Source: a virus. Taken from it: a stretch of 28,746 nucleotides of DNA. A program made the translations under genes and the position numbers. Location of the stretch: positions 1-28,746 of the IMG/VR virus record IMGVR_UViG_3300034522_000066. One strand, written 5' to 3'. Of the stretch, positions 7,132-14,699 are shown one piece after another (the first letter of the stretch is position 1; every line of letters begins with the position of its first letter). The notes beneath the pieces were generated by a model. It had not been told where the DNA came from. It made no database searches and was given only the letters and a program-made list of their open reading frames with translations.

Positions 7132-8337
7132 TTAAGCAGCCTTGAGGGTCAGCGCCTTGACGGCTGCGGTATCTTCCAACAGCGCATCGAAGCGGTGGAA
7201 CATCAGGAAGCCAACCAGACCGGCCTCGGCATACTTCTCGTCCAGACGGCGCAGGGCCATCCCTTTGACGCGGCGGATCTGGAAGTAGCTGAAATCGCCA
7301 TAGAGCACGGCTTTCTTGCCAGCGGCCACATCCGGCATGCCCTGATCGATCTGGTACTGGTCGCCGTCAATGGTCGCCGGGGCGACACCGGCTACATCCG
7401 GCAGCCACAGCGGGCGGCCATTACCGTCCTTGAGTTCCTTGAAGCCGAGCAGGGTGTTGTCGTTGAACACCCAGCGGGTGTTGCCTGCGCGATAGGCCGG
7501 ATCCACCGAGTGTTTGAGCTTGAGCAGATCACTGTGGGTAATGGAACCCGCCACCGCAGAAGTCACACCACCGGTCAGCTGCATGGTCAGCCCCTTGATG
7601 TTGTTGCCCTGGCCGTCGCCGTTCAGCAGTTGCTTTGCTTCACCTCGGCCGAGGCGAGATCCGATGCGGCGGGCAATCAGGCCAATGACATCCACGCCAC
7701 TATCTTGCAGCAACTCGTCACTGATCTTGATGGTCTTGGATGTCATCTTCTTGGCACCGATGGCAACCTGGCCAAAATCCATGTCCTTGTCGCCACCCTC
7801 TTCGGTTTCACCGATCATGACGCCTTCATCCGCAGTGCCATCAGTGGTCACCCAGGTAATGGGAGCCCCGCCATCGGTTTCGAACACGGTGGAGATATTG
7901 GCCAGACCGCCAAACGCCTTCATGGTTTCCACAACCCGATTGCGGAATTCGGTGGGAACAGTGAAACCGCCCTTGGTATCCACGTTGGTGGCCTGGGCGC
8001 GCATCTCCTTGAACAGCGAACGTTCTTCGCTGGAGAGCGCCTGATAGCCACCGCGCAGTACGGTTTCCAGCACCTTCATCTGGCGGGCTTCGGCGACACT
8101 GGTGTCGAGGTCAATGCCTGAGCGGCGCTCCGGCTCGTTGTTGATTTTGTCAGAGTCCAGGCTGAGCAAGCGCTCTTCGCGTGCGATCTGGGCGTCCAGC
8201 TCGTCCAGCTCCTTGAGCGCGTCGTCCCACTGCTTGGAGGCGGCGTCATCCCAACGCTTCTCGCTGTGTTCATCGTTCAGCTTGCGCATCTGACCGGCGA
8301 TGGTGCCGCGCTTCTGCTTCAGTTCGTGCAATTTCAT
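7132..8337 (-). CDS. Major capsid protein, HK97 fold, with delta domain
   Basis: A protein of 401 residues from the ATG nine bases after GGAG; a second ATG six bases upstream sits only three bases from the same site and is less likely. Residues 1 to about 75 are a charged coiled coil, the scaffolding (delta) domain removed by the prohead protease. The HK97 fold starts near GGFTVPTEFRNRVVETM and ends with a hydrophobic strand (LVGFLMFHRFDALL). It forms the icosahedral shell. The protease gene lies just upstream, and an intrinsic terminator occupies the short gap between the two, so capsid transcription may be controlled separately. Confidence 0.93.
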   Translation of the reverse strand: MKLHELKQKRGTIAGQMRKLNDEHSEKRWDDAASKQWDDALKELDELDAQIAREERLLSLDSDKINNEPERRSGIDLDTSVAEARQMKVLETVLRGGYQALSSEERSLFKEMRAQATNVDTKGGFTVPTEFRNRVVETMKAFGGLANISTVFETDGGAPITWVTTDGTADEGVMIGETEEGGDKDMDFGQVAIGAKKMTSKTIKISDELLQDSGVDVIGLIARRIGSRLGRGEAKQLLNGDGQGNNIKGLTMQLTGGVTSAVAGSITHSDLLKLKHSVDPAYRAGNTRWVFNDNTLLGFKELKDGNGRPLWLPDVAGVAPATIDGDQYQIDQGMPDVAAGKKAVLYGDFSYFQIRRVKGMALRRLDEKYAEAGLVGFLMFHRFDALLEDTAAVKALTLKAA

Positions 8338-8361
8338 GGGCATACGCTCCGTTATGGCAAT

Positions 8362-8381
8362 AAAAAACCCGCCGAAGCGGG
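8362..8381 (-). terminator. Intrinsic terminator between protease and capsid genes
   Basis: On the minus strand CCCGC, a TTCG loop and GCGGG are followed by six T. It ends about twelve bases before the capsid ribosome site. Loop and tail match those of the hairpin at 5976-6000, so the two may be related copies. Confidence 0.8.
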
Positions 8382-8399
8382 TCAGGTTTTACAGCACCA

Positions 8400-8996
8400 T
8401 CAGGCGCCAATCAGTTGTAAGTGTCGTTCGCGCCGCTCGCGGGCCTCGTCTTCCTGGGCGCGGCTCTCTTTATTCTTGAACTCCTGCATGGAGCGGGAGG
8501 CAGCAGTTGCGTCAGGGTAGGCAGGGAAGGCCACCGGCCCCACATCGTAGAGGCGGGCGAACTTGGTGATCTCTCGCGTCAGCAACCCATCGTCATCGTA
8601 AAACCAGCGCTCGCCATCGTGGGCCACTTTGAACTGGAATGAGCTGGCGTCGATGTCACCGCGCAGCATGGGGGCCAACACCAGATCTTTCACCATCTGG
8701 GTTTCAGGTGCATCTATCTCGTAGCGCAGCCCCTCATCATCAATAGACAGGCGCAAGGTGCCGCTCTTGGTGCGACCCAGCACAAAATTCCGGTCATGGT
8801 TGAACAGCCCGCGCACATCGTCCTGCATCACCCCATCGAAGGCGCCAGGCTTGATGATCTCACGAAAGCCGCCGAGGTTTTCACTCAGGCGGTTGAACAC
8901 CGCCGCATGGCCAACAATCTTCGGGCCTTGCCCGTCAGCGGCGGGATCGGCTCGGACTTCACAGCGAAAGAAGCGGCGTTCGCTATCATTCGGCAT
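8400..8996 (-). CDS. Prohead maturation protease (HK97 gp4-like, S78)
   Basis: A 198-residue protein started at the ATG six bases after GAGG, within the last codons of the portal gene. The pattern KIVGHAAVFNRLSEN, FREIIKPGAFDGV, LFNHDRNFVLGRT and DIDASSFQFKV marks the S78 family. The His of FNHD and the Ser of ASSF are the expected catalytic pair. The enzyme removes the capsid delta domain during prohead maturation. The C-terminus is a charged helix rich in Arg/Glu, which may be trimmed by self-cleavage. Order portal, protease, capsid is canonical. Confidence 0.9.
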   Translation of the reverse strand: MPNDSERRFFRCEVRADPAADGQGPKIVGHAAVFNRLSENLGGFREIIKPGAFDGVMQDDVRGLFNHDRNFVLGRTKSGTLRLSIDDEGLRYEIDAPETQMVKDLVLAPMLRGDIDASSFQFKVAHDGERWFYDDDGLLTREITKFARLYDVGPVAFPAYPDATAASRSMQEFKNKESRAQEDEARERRERHLQLIGA

Positions 8997-10233
8997 TGGG
9001 CACCTCATCTTCTTGTTGTTTGTTATCCTGCTGGCTGGCGGCATTGACCGAGATCAGGAAGTTGTCGAGCCCATCGACTCGGTTCATATCCTCCAGCACC
9101 CGCACCTCGTTGCGGTTCATCCAGCCATCGTTGATGGCGTAGTGGTAGAACTCTGCACGCTCTTTGGCTGTGCCGCGCAGCAGTCCGGCCAGGTTGAACT
9201 TGACGTAGTAACCGGCCCGCAGCTCGGCCTCGGTGAACACCTTGCGGTTGATCTCCTGCTCCCAGCGCACCACCCAGGGCATCACGCTATGGCGGACGAA
9301 GTGGATCGCCTGCTCGCTGATGTTGGAGAAGGTGGCCTTGTCCAGGTCGTTGATCATGTGGCTCGGCACGTTGTAGATCCCCGCGATCTCGCTGCGGTTC
9401 ATCTTCTGCGTTTCGAGAAACTGCGCCTCTTCCGGCGGGATGGTGATCGCCTTGTAATCCAGATCACCGGTCAGCAAGGCGGTGCGCCCGCTGCCCTTGC
9501 CGATACCCCCTTCACGCCATGAGCTTTTCAGGTTGGCGCGATGCTGCCTGCCTTGTTCTGCCGCCATATTCGGCGTCTTGTCGATCAGGATGCCGGACGG
9601 CCGCCCACCGCCACCAAAGAACTGGGAGCCATATTTCTTGGTGGCCAGACCGAGGCCGATGGTCTCGGCGTGATAGCGGATAGGGCTGGCACCCCACAGC
9701 TTGTCGGCGCCAAAGCCTTTGATGTGCACCGCGTCATAGATGGGCAGGGCAAACCAGCGATGCTCCTGATCGTCATATGCTGGATAGTACCAACCGGACT
9801 GGCCGCGCTGCGGCTTGCCGATATGCTCGGGGTCAAACAACGCCAGCTCGGTCAGCTGACCCGTTCGGCGATCCCTGATCAGCCGCGTCACGGCGTTGCC
9901 ATGCGCCAGCGCCACTTGCTGGGACTGCTCCCGCCAGTCATAACTGCTCTGGAACAGGTTAGGCGATGCCGACAGCAGGTAGTGTGCCGGATGGTCGGTG
10001 CCAGGCACCACGTCATCACCGCTCTTTTTCAGCACATGGAGTGGCATCTGGGCCATACTGCTGGACAGACGATGGATACAGGAATACACCGCTGCCAGCC
10101 TCATGGAGCTGGCAGGCGTCACCGAGACGCCGCTCTCTGTGGTGGCCCCCAGGCCAAACCATTCAGCGAGACCGGGATCAGATGAGCTGATGGTTTCACT
10201 GCGGGCCTCAGCCCCGAACAGCAGACTGAACAT
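8986..10233 (-). CDS. Portal protein, HK97 family
   Basis: A 415-residue protein with ATG after an AAGGGGG site, overlapping the small membrane gene upstream. Family landmarks are ASSMRLAAVYSCIHRLSSSMAQMP near residue 45, HGNAVTRLIRDRRTG near 112, YDAVHIKGFGADKLWGASPI near 165, and SEIAGIYNVPSHMIND followed by FSNISEQAIHFVRHSVMPWV near 285-320. The portal forms the dodecameric ring through which terminase pumps DNA and to which the connectors bind. The last 20 residues are acidic and Gln-rich and probably flexible. The length is normal for the family. Confidence 0.93.
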   Translation of the reverse strand: MFSLLFGAEARSETISSSDPGLAEWFGLGATTESGVSVTPASSMRLAAVYSCIHRLSSSMAQMPLHVLKKSGDDVVPGTDHPAHYLLSASPNLFQSSYDWREQSQQVALAHGNAVTRLIRDRRTGQLTELALFDPEHIGKPQRGQSGWYYPAYDDQEHRWFALPIYDAVHIKGFGADKLWGASPIRYHAETIGLGLATKKYGSQFFGGGGRPSGILIDKTPNMAAEQGRQHRANLKSSWREGGIGKGSGRTALLTGDLDYKAITIPPEEAQFLETQKMNRSEIAGIYNVPSHMINDLDKATFSNISEQAIHFVRHSVMPWVVRWEQEINRKVFTEAELRAGYYVKFNLAGLLRGTAKERAEFYHYAINDGWMNRNEVRVLEDMNRVDGLDNFLISVNAASQQDNKQQEDEVPNAE

Positions 10234-10417
10234 CGCGGCCCCCTTGTTGCTTGAGCTTTACCAGTACCAAGACAGTCAGCAAAACCAGACCAACCAGCAG
10301 ACCGCCAGCCAGCAGCAGGGCAGGGCCTAAGCCATACATCAGGTAGGTGCCACCGCTCATCAGCAGGACGCCGAGCAGCAGGGCCGCATCAATCAAGTAC
10401 CGCGTCCGTTGGGTCAT
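10208..10417 (-). CDS. Small two-transmembrane protein between terminase and portal
   Basis: A 69-residue protein (two residues longer if the ATG at 10423 is used; GGAAG favours the inner start). It has two hydrophobic helices, around residues 9-26 and 30-53, then a short basic tail (KLKQQGGRD). It overlaps the end of the large terminase and the start of the portal gene, so it is probably translated by coupling. Small membrane proteins occur in this place in several HK97-type operons; their role is unknown. A pinholin-like or head-membrane function would be speculation. Confidence 0.6.
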   Translation of the reverse strand: MTQRTRYLIDAALLLGVLLMSGGTYLMYGLGPALLLAGGLLVGLVLLTVLVLVKLKQQGGRDVQSAVRG

Positions 10418-12134
10418 AATCATCTTCCGAGTAGGGGCTGCTGAATGCGCCCTTGTTAAGCATGGCGCGGCCGATAGCCATGATGGCCGCCATTGCGCCG
10501 TCGATTTTGTTGTCCTTGCCCTCCTTGCGAGGGAACACGTTCTCGTTGGCATCCTCACGCGCCGTCACGTTGCCGACCATCCAGTTCATCACCGGGTTAT
10601 CGTCATGGTGCAGACGGCCAGCCGCCAGCGCGGACTCCATTTCTTTCATCGGCGGCGACAGGTGCGCCGTGGTTTGAGGGATCGCCACTGGCAACCAGCC
10701 AGCGGTTGCCAACTGCTGGGCCAGCTGGGCGCTGTTCCATGGATCGTGCGGGATCTCGCGGGGGGCATAGGTGCTGGCCAGGGTGGCCACCTCTGCCCCT
10801 ATTTCGCCGAAATCAATTTCCGCACCATCCGTGGGCGTCAGTGCCATCCCGCCAGCATTTGGCCACACCGTCGAGATCCACTCCTGGTACTTCGCCGCGT
10901 TGCGGTTATCGGGGTCGTTGGTGGTGTCCTCCGGCAACCAGTGGCGGGTGAACAGGTAGTAATGCAGCAGTCCATCAGCCTCATAGCGAGCAAAACAGAT
11001 CGCCAGTGAGCAGACGTCCAGCTTGCTGGCCAGGTCGAGGGCGAACCAGCAAGGGCAACCGATAAAGTCCTCTATCTTCAAGGTGGCATCGGCCGCACTG
11101 CGCCAATGGTCGTAGTTGAAGAAGGTGGAGCTGGCGGTGGTCCATTTGTTGAGGTGCTTGATCAGGTACTTGGTCAGGTGCCGCGCATTGCGCTTGGCCC
11201 GCATCAGCTGAGCAAGCAGGTAGTCCTCAAACACCGAGATCCCATAGTTGGGGTTGGCCTTGCGCAGACTGGCCGGGTCAAAGATGTCGTCATCATCGTC
11301 GATGGTGTAGATCAGCGCGAACAGCTCCTCATCCGGTTCTGCACCACTGAGCATCTTGACGCACTCATCCCAGAACTGTTTGCAGGGGCCAGCAGGGTTA
11401 ACCCCTGCCGTGCTGATCACCAGCATCATGGGCTGCTCTCGTGCCCCCTGGCCGGTCTCCATGGTGTCATACAGTTCAGGGCTGTCATGTTCGTGGTACT
11501 CATCGACTATCGCCAGGTGCGGGCTTGAGCCATCACCCGGATTGCCGATCACCGGCTCAAACACCGAGCCATCCTGACGAAGCATCTTCTTGGCGCAAAC
11601 CTGAATGCCAAACTTGCGGCGCAGGTTGGGCAGCTGGGCGGCGATCTGCATCGCGGGCTTGAACACTTCCCACGCCTGCTTTTCCGTGGTGGCACCGCAG
11701 TACACCTCCGCGCCGGGCTCATCGTCCGCCGCAAACATGTAGATGCCATTGCCCGCCGCCACGATGGACTTGCCATTCTTACGCGGCACGAATAGGGCCG
11801 CCCGCCGGAACCGGCGCAGCCCGTCCTTCTTGCGAACCCAGCCGTAAACGCACGCATGAAAGAACAGTTGCCAGGGCTCTAGCGTTATCCGGCGCTTGTC
11901 CAGCGGCAGGCGCCGCCATTTGCCCTTTGTGTGCGGCAGCAGTTGCAAAAACTTGCAGGCCCGCTCTGCCCTGGCGGCATCGAATCGGTAGGGGTAGTCC
12001 TTTTCTTTGGACTTCTCCAGATCATTCAGGTGGCGCTGACACGCCTGCTGAACGTACTTGCAGGCGATGACCCGACCCGATACCACGTCACGGGCGTACT
12101 TGTTCGCGGCGTTGACGTTCGGGTTCTTGGCCAT
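10389..12134 (-). CDS. Terminase large subunit (HK97-type)
   Basis: A 581-residue packaging motor. The N-terminal ATPase has Walker A at about residues 116-123 (VPRKNGKS) and Walker B at 207-212 (LAIVDE), with the motor coupling motif ISTAG near residue 240. The C-terminal nuclease carries the acidic residues of DLASKLD and of KIDGAMA near the end. It translocates DNA into the prohead through the portal and cuts it at the packaging site. The start is an ATG after GAGGATTTC that overlaps the small-subunit stop. With an adjacent HNH nuclease, cos-type packaging is likely. Confidence 0.95.
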   Translation of the reverse strand: MAKNPNVNAANKYARDVVSGRVIACKYVQQACQRHLNDLEKSKEKDYPYRFDAARAERACKFLQLLPHTKGKWRRLPLDKRRITLEPWQLFFHACVYGWVRKKDGLRRFRRAALFVPRKNGKSIVAAGNGIYMFAADDEPGAEVYCGATTEKQAWEVFKPAMQIAAQLPNLRRKFGIQVCAKKMLRQDGSVFEPVIGNPGDGSSPHLAIVDEYHEHDSPELYDTMETGQGAREQPMMLVISTAGVNPAGPCKQFWDECVKMLSGAEPDEELFALIYTIDDDDDIFDPASLRKANPNYGISVFEDYLLAQLMRAKRNARHLTKYLIKHLNKWTTASSTFFNYDHWRSAADATLKIEDFIGCPCWFALDLASKLDVCSLAICFARYEADGLLHYYLFTRHWLPEDTTNDPDNRNAAKYQEWISTVWPNAGGMALTPTDGAEIDFGEIGAEVATLASTYAPREIPHDPWNSAQLAQQLATAGWLPVAIPQTTAHLSPPMKEMESALAAGRLHHDDNPVMNWMVGNVTAREDANENVFPRKEGKDNKIDGAMAAIMAIGRAMLNKGAFSSPYSEDDYDPTDAVLD

Positions 12135-12571
12135 CAGAAATCCTCGAACTCATTTCTGCCATCAGGGCCAGTCCCGCCACCTCCGCCCATCAGGCGGCGA
12201 TAGCTGGTAGGGTCAAGTCCGAGCAGTGAGCCGATCCTGACCATGGAGGAGAGCGCATCCTGACGGACAGCAACGGCGGGATGTTTCTTGATGCCCTCGG
12301 CGGTGGCCGAGGTGATGCCGTCATCCAGCACCATCTTCTCGGCCGTGAGATACAGACCAAACGAGTTGCAGTAAGCCAGCACCAGCGGCAGGTGATCTTC
12401 GGTAAGCTGCTGGCGACCGATCAGAATCTTGACCGTGCTGCGCCAAAGTAAACGCGCCTCGGCATAATGCAACTCAGGGGGAGCAGGCGGCGCCCGCTTG
12501 ATGACTTGATTGGATGGCGCAGCAGGCAGATCGCCGCCAGACTTGCGGCCACCCCCAGCGGCTCTTGTCAT
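12134..12571 (-). CDS. Terminase small subunit (P27 family)
   Basis: A 145-residue protein. The chosen ATG lies eight bases after GGAG; an ATG 18 bases upstream would place that site inside the gene. The sequence has a Gly/Arg-rich start, PPELHYAEARLLWRS, a helix around LTEDHLPLVLAYCNSFGLYL, and AVRQDALSSMVRIGSLLGLDP, the typical P27 pattern. The protein recognises the packaging site and loads the large subunit. It ends in a flexible Gly-rich acidic tail. The putative cos region lies directly upstream, next to the protein that should bind it. Confidence 0.88.
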   Translation of the reverse strand: MTRAAGGGRKSGGDLPAAPSNQVIKRAPPAPPELHYAEARLLWRSTVKILIGRQQLTEDHLPLVLAYCNSFGLYLTAEKMVLDDGITSATAEGIKKHPAVAVRQDALSSMVRIGSLLGLDPTSYRRLMGGGGGTGPDGRNEFEDF

Positions 12572-12846
12572 GTTTAATACTCCAATCATTAAACCGTGAC
12601 AGCGATGGCGAATGTCACGTTAGTCACACCAAGAGGCCCCCATTTCAGGAAATTTTCCTTATTTCTCGCTCGCGTAAAAAACTCTAGGCGGCGGTACTAA
12701 GGGGCTGTCGGCGGTAGGGATTTGACCACCCCCTCCCTGCCCGGCCTGCGCCGCGACTGGATCTCATGGGCTTTTATGGATCTCTTGAGGATCCCGCCGG
12801 AAAGGGGGTGAAACAGGGTGAATTTGTGAGTTTGCGCAGGTTTTAC
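12572..12846. other. Non-coding region with probable cos packaging site
   Basis: A 275-bp gap between the HNH gene and terminase with no plausible ORF. On the minus strand it contains GGTCAAATCCCTACCGCC, a motif commonly seen beside cos cleavage sites of HK97-type phages, followed by a GC-rich stretch. Near terminase there is an inverted repeat CGTGAC/GTCACG (about 12595-12624) and a further GTCAC. Three GGATC-containing segments at 12758-12792 could be binding sites. The cleavage position cannot be fixed from sequence. Confidence 0.5.
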
Positions 12847-13212
12847 CTATGTTTGACGGCCTTTAAGGCGCTCTTTCGCCGTCTTAACCCCATGGCAAGG
12901 ATCACAAATGGACGCCAGATTGCTGGGGTCATCTGTTCCGCCGTGCGCCTTGGCCACCACATGGTCAACGGTGGTTGCCGGGGTGTAGATGCCGAGGGCC
13001 AAACAGGTGAGGCACAGATACCCATCCCGAACCAAGATGACTTGGCGCAACTTGTCCCACTCCGAACCGTAACCCCTTTGATGCCTGGACAACCCAGCCT
13101 GATACACGGCCCACCCTGAAACGCGGTGAGCCTCACACCGGCCTGACTTGTCATTGGTCAATGCAGCACAGCCACCGGGATGGCGGCAGGGCTTCATCCT
13201 TCTTGGTGGCAT
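12847..13212 (-). CDS. HNH endonuclease associated with terminase
   Basis: A 121-residue protein from an ATG five bases after GGAG. N-terminal cysteines (CRHPGGC) precede a WDKLRQVILVRDGYLCLTC segment. The core HNH motif follows as TVDHVVAKAHGGTDDPSNLASICDPCHGVKTAKE. The CLTC and CDPC pairs bind a structural zinc, and DH is the catalytic pair. In HK97-type phages an HNH protein encoded next to terminase is needed for cutting at cos during packaging. Position immediately upstream of the small subunit agrees with this, and I see no sign of a free-standing homing element. Confidence 0.88.
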   Translation of the reverse strand: MPPRRMKPCRHPGGCAALTNDKSGRCEAHRVSGWAVYQAGLSRHQRGYGSEWDKLRQVILVRDGYLCLTCLALGIYTPATTVDHVVAKAHGGTDDPSNLASICDPCHGVKTAKERLKGRQT

Positions 13213-13288
13213 ACACACTCCAGATAGGTGCCGCCCGCTGCTGCTGATGGCATTGCTGCAGGGCGCTAGCATTAGGCGGCGAAGTAAA

Positions 13289-13519
13289 TCAATGGCGATA
13301 GGGGTAATTGCTCTCAACAGTGGCACCACGGGAGAGAGTGCCTGTGATGCTGCAGGGGCCAATTACCACCTTTTCAACAGCAACCTGCCTTGCTTGCAGT
13401 CGAGATACAGCCGCAAGCAAAGATGCGTGACTAGCCTCCAGGAGACGGGTGGAGCGGCGGAGCTGGAGCAGCAAGTAAACGTTGCAGGCAGCAGTGAACA
13501 ACATGATGGCGGTCAACAT
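13289..13519 (-). CDS. Small membrane-anchored protein
   Basis: A 76-residue protein. The ATG lies seven bases after AGGAG; an in-frame ATG at 13537 overlaps that ribosome site and is rejected. Residues 1-19 are hydrophobic (MLTAIMLFTAACNVYLLL), then an amphipathic helix (RRSTRLLEASHASLLAAVSRLQ) and a polar tail. An N-in anchor with a periplasmic helix would be i-spanin-like, but the gene lies apart from the o-spanin candidate, between it and the HNH gene. The start codon lies just beyond a long stem-loop in the leader, which may control its expression. Function unknown. Confidence 0.5.
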   Translation of the reverse strand: MLTAIMLFTAACNVYLLLQLRRSTRLLEASHASLLAAVSRLQARQVAVEKVVIGPCSITGTLSRGATVESNYPYRH

Positions 13520-13534
13520 GGCATTACTCCTTTT

Positions 13535-13608
13535 CACAAAGGCATGGGCTCACCAGGTCGGTTCCCCTCCCTCGCTGTCCTGTTAGGTTAAGAGCCCATG
13601 CCTTTGTG
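13535..13608. repeat. 17-bp perfect inverted repeat with 40-nt loop
   Basis: CACAAAGGCATGGGCTC at 13535-13551 is exactly complementary to 13592-13608. On the minus strand the structure ends next to the AGGAG of the small membrane gene. The loop is G/A-rich on that strand and no T tract follows, so it does not look like a simple terminator. It may be a leader structure, an RNA processing site or a protein-binding site. Confidence 0.7.
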
Positions 13609-13696
13609 TTGAGTGAGGCGCTGGCATCACAGTCGAGCCCAAAGGGTCAATCGTATCTGATGCTGCTTGGTCGCCGGTCAGTCAGCGCCTCGGTAC

Positions 13697-13939
13697 TCAT
13701 TGCTTGATGCACTCGCGCACATCGGTAATCCAGTTGGTCAGCTCAGCCTGGGCATCGGGTGGAAGATGCACCCACCCATCAGGGCTGACCATCCACACCA
13801 GGCGCGGGGGCGTGGTGTAGCAGCTGGCCTTCGGAGCTGGTGTTGGGGTCGAACACCCCAGCAGCAGCCCCGAACAGACCAGCAAAAGCAGCAGCGGGAG
13901 CCGCTGCTGCCTGCTCCCGCCTGCTGTCCTGCTCGGCAT
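13697..13939 (-). CDS. Outer-membrane lipoprotein, o-spanin (Rz1-like) candidate
   Basis: An 80-residue protein with a basic start, a Leu-rich signal (LPLLLLLVCSGLLLGC) and a clear lipobox LLGC near residue 34, then a Pro-rich stretch and a short periplasmic domain with two further Cys. Size, lipobox and location at the end of the lysis cassette fit an o-spanin that helps to fuse inner and outer membranes in the last step of lysis. The ATG has GAGG nine bases before it; a GTG five codons upstream has no ribosome site. It overlaps the neighbouring gene in another frame, as Rz1 genes do. Confidence 0.65.
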   Translation of the reverse strand: MPSRTAGGSRQQRLPLLLLLVCSGLLLGCSTPTPAPKASCYTTPPRLVWMVSPDGWVHLPPDAQAELTNWITDVRECIKQ

Positions 13940-14024
13940 AGTAGGCAGCCTCACGGGAGCTTTTGAGCTGCTCGGCTACCAGCAGGGCGAGACGGGTCAA
14001 GGCGCTTGTCAGTACCGGATCCAT
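13779..14024 (-). CDS. Small lysis-cassette protein overlapping the o-spanin gene
   Basis: An 81-residue protein. The ATG is eight bases after GGGGAG. An N-terminal amphipathic helix (VLTSALTRLALLVAEQLKSS) leads to a charged helical part and an Ala/Gly/Phe-rich segment near residues 50-68 that could touch or cross the membrane. It overlaps both neighbours in other frames. The nested arrangement with a lipoprotein gene is that of Rz/Rz1, but a classical N-terminal anchor is missing, so assignment as i-spanin is weak. The alternative is a lysis accessory protein of unknown role. Confidence 0.45.
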   Translation of the reverse strand: MDPVLTSALTRLALLVAEQLKSSREAAYYAEQDSRREQAAAAPAAAFAGLFGAAAGVFDPNTSSEGQLLHHAPAPGVDGQP

Positions 14025-14223
14025 TCTTCGCGCTCCCCCAGTTCGCCGCCAGCACATCCAGCACGACCAGTGCCGGGCGGGGCAGCTTCTCCCACCATGT
14101 CTGCGGGATGGCTGCTCGCAGTTGCGACCACACCACCAGGCAGACCCCCACCACCGCCACCCAGGCGGCGGCCTTGTCGCCGAACACCTGCAGCAGCAGG
14201 TCGGCCAGATTCAAATCCCCCAT
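13951..14223 (-). CDS. Single-transmembrane lysis-cassette protein
   Basis: A 90-residue protein whose ATG overlaps the endolysin stop (TGATG), with AAGGGGA at good spacing. One hydrophobic segment lies at about residues 19-37 (AAWVAVVGVCLVVWSQL), followed by a polar, basic C-terminal half. It could be a second holin-like protein, an antiholin or the inner-membrane spanin partner of the lipoprotein encoded downstream. Its position after holin and endolysin makes a role in lysis likely. I do not recognise a family. The gene overlaps the next one by about 70 bases. Confidence 0.5.
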   Translation of the reverse strand: MGDLNLADLLLQVFGDKAAAWVAVVGVCLVVWSQLRAAIPQTWWEKLPRPALVVLDVLAANWGSAKNGSGTDKRLDPSRPAGSRAAQKLP

Positions 14224-14699
14224 CAAGATTCCCCTTTCGTCATAGAGCCAACACCAACGGGCAGAGGGCCAGCCGGCACATCAACCCCAGTGGGCCAGCG
14301 GTACGCTGTCACCCTGGAGCGCGGGAAGGCACGGACGTTTACTGCATCAGACTGATTGCCGCCAAGGACGAGCAAATTGCCGGTCTTGTCCTGCCCCACC
14401 ACAAACCCGACATGACCACCGCCATCTCGGGAAAACACCACCACGCACCCAAGAGACGGGGCGGACAGCTTCTGACCCCACTCGGCATAAGACCGAGCCC
14501 CTTCGAAGCGCGTTGACTGGATGCCAGCCCGCTCAAGGCAGGCACCAACAAATGCGGCGCACCAAGGCACCTCATCAGACTTGATGCCGCCGCGCTTGAT
14601 GTCGCGCCACATCTGCAGAATCTCGGGGTTGTGCTGCGGGCCGGGCACCTCTTTGATGCCGACTAGCGACTCAGCAATAACAATCCACGGCAGTTTCAT
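14223..14699 (-). CDS. Endolysin, CHAP-like amidase/peptidase (TIGR02594-like)
   Basis: A 158-residue murein hydrolase. The pattern IAESLVGIKEVPGPQHNPEIL, DEVPWCAAFVGACLERAG, GGGHVGFVVGQD and VLGGNQSDAVNV places the catalytic Cys in PWCAAF, the His in GGHVGF and the Asn in GGNQ, as in phage CHAP-superfamily lysins. There is no signal peptide, so it depends on the holin encoded immediately upstream with overlapping stop and start. It lacks a separate cell-wall binding domain, normal for Gram-negative phages. The C-terminus ends in a Pro/Gly-rich stretch. Confidence 0.88.
   Translation of the reverse strand: MKLPWIVIAESLVGIKEVPGPQHNPEILQMWRDIKRGGIKSDEVPWCAAFVGACLERAGIQSTRFEGARSYAEWGQKLSAPSLGCVVVFSRDGGGHVGFVVGQDKTGNLLVLGGNQSDAVNVRAFPRSRVTAYRWPTGVDVPAGPLPVGVGSMTKGES

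Noticed and set aside
7195-8121. Long plus-strand frame (308 codons) opposite the capsid gene
   Set aside because: The minus-strand capsid protein is clearly recognised; the opposite frame is a by-product of codon bias.
10453-10951. Plus-strand open frames across the terminase gene
   Set aside because: They mirror the minus-strand terminase codons in GC-rich DNA, lack ribosome sites and resemble no known protein.
13535-13608. Inverted repeat considered as a telomere resolution site
   Set aside because: Known phage telomere sites are near-continuous palindromes; here a 40-base non-palindromic loop separates the arms.
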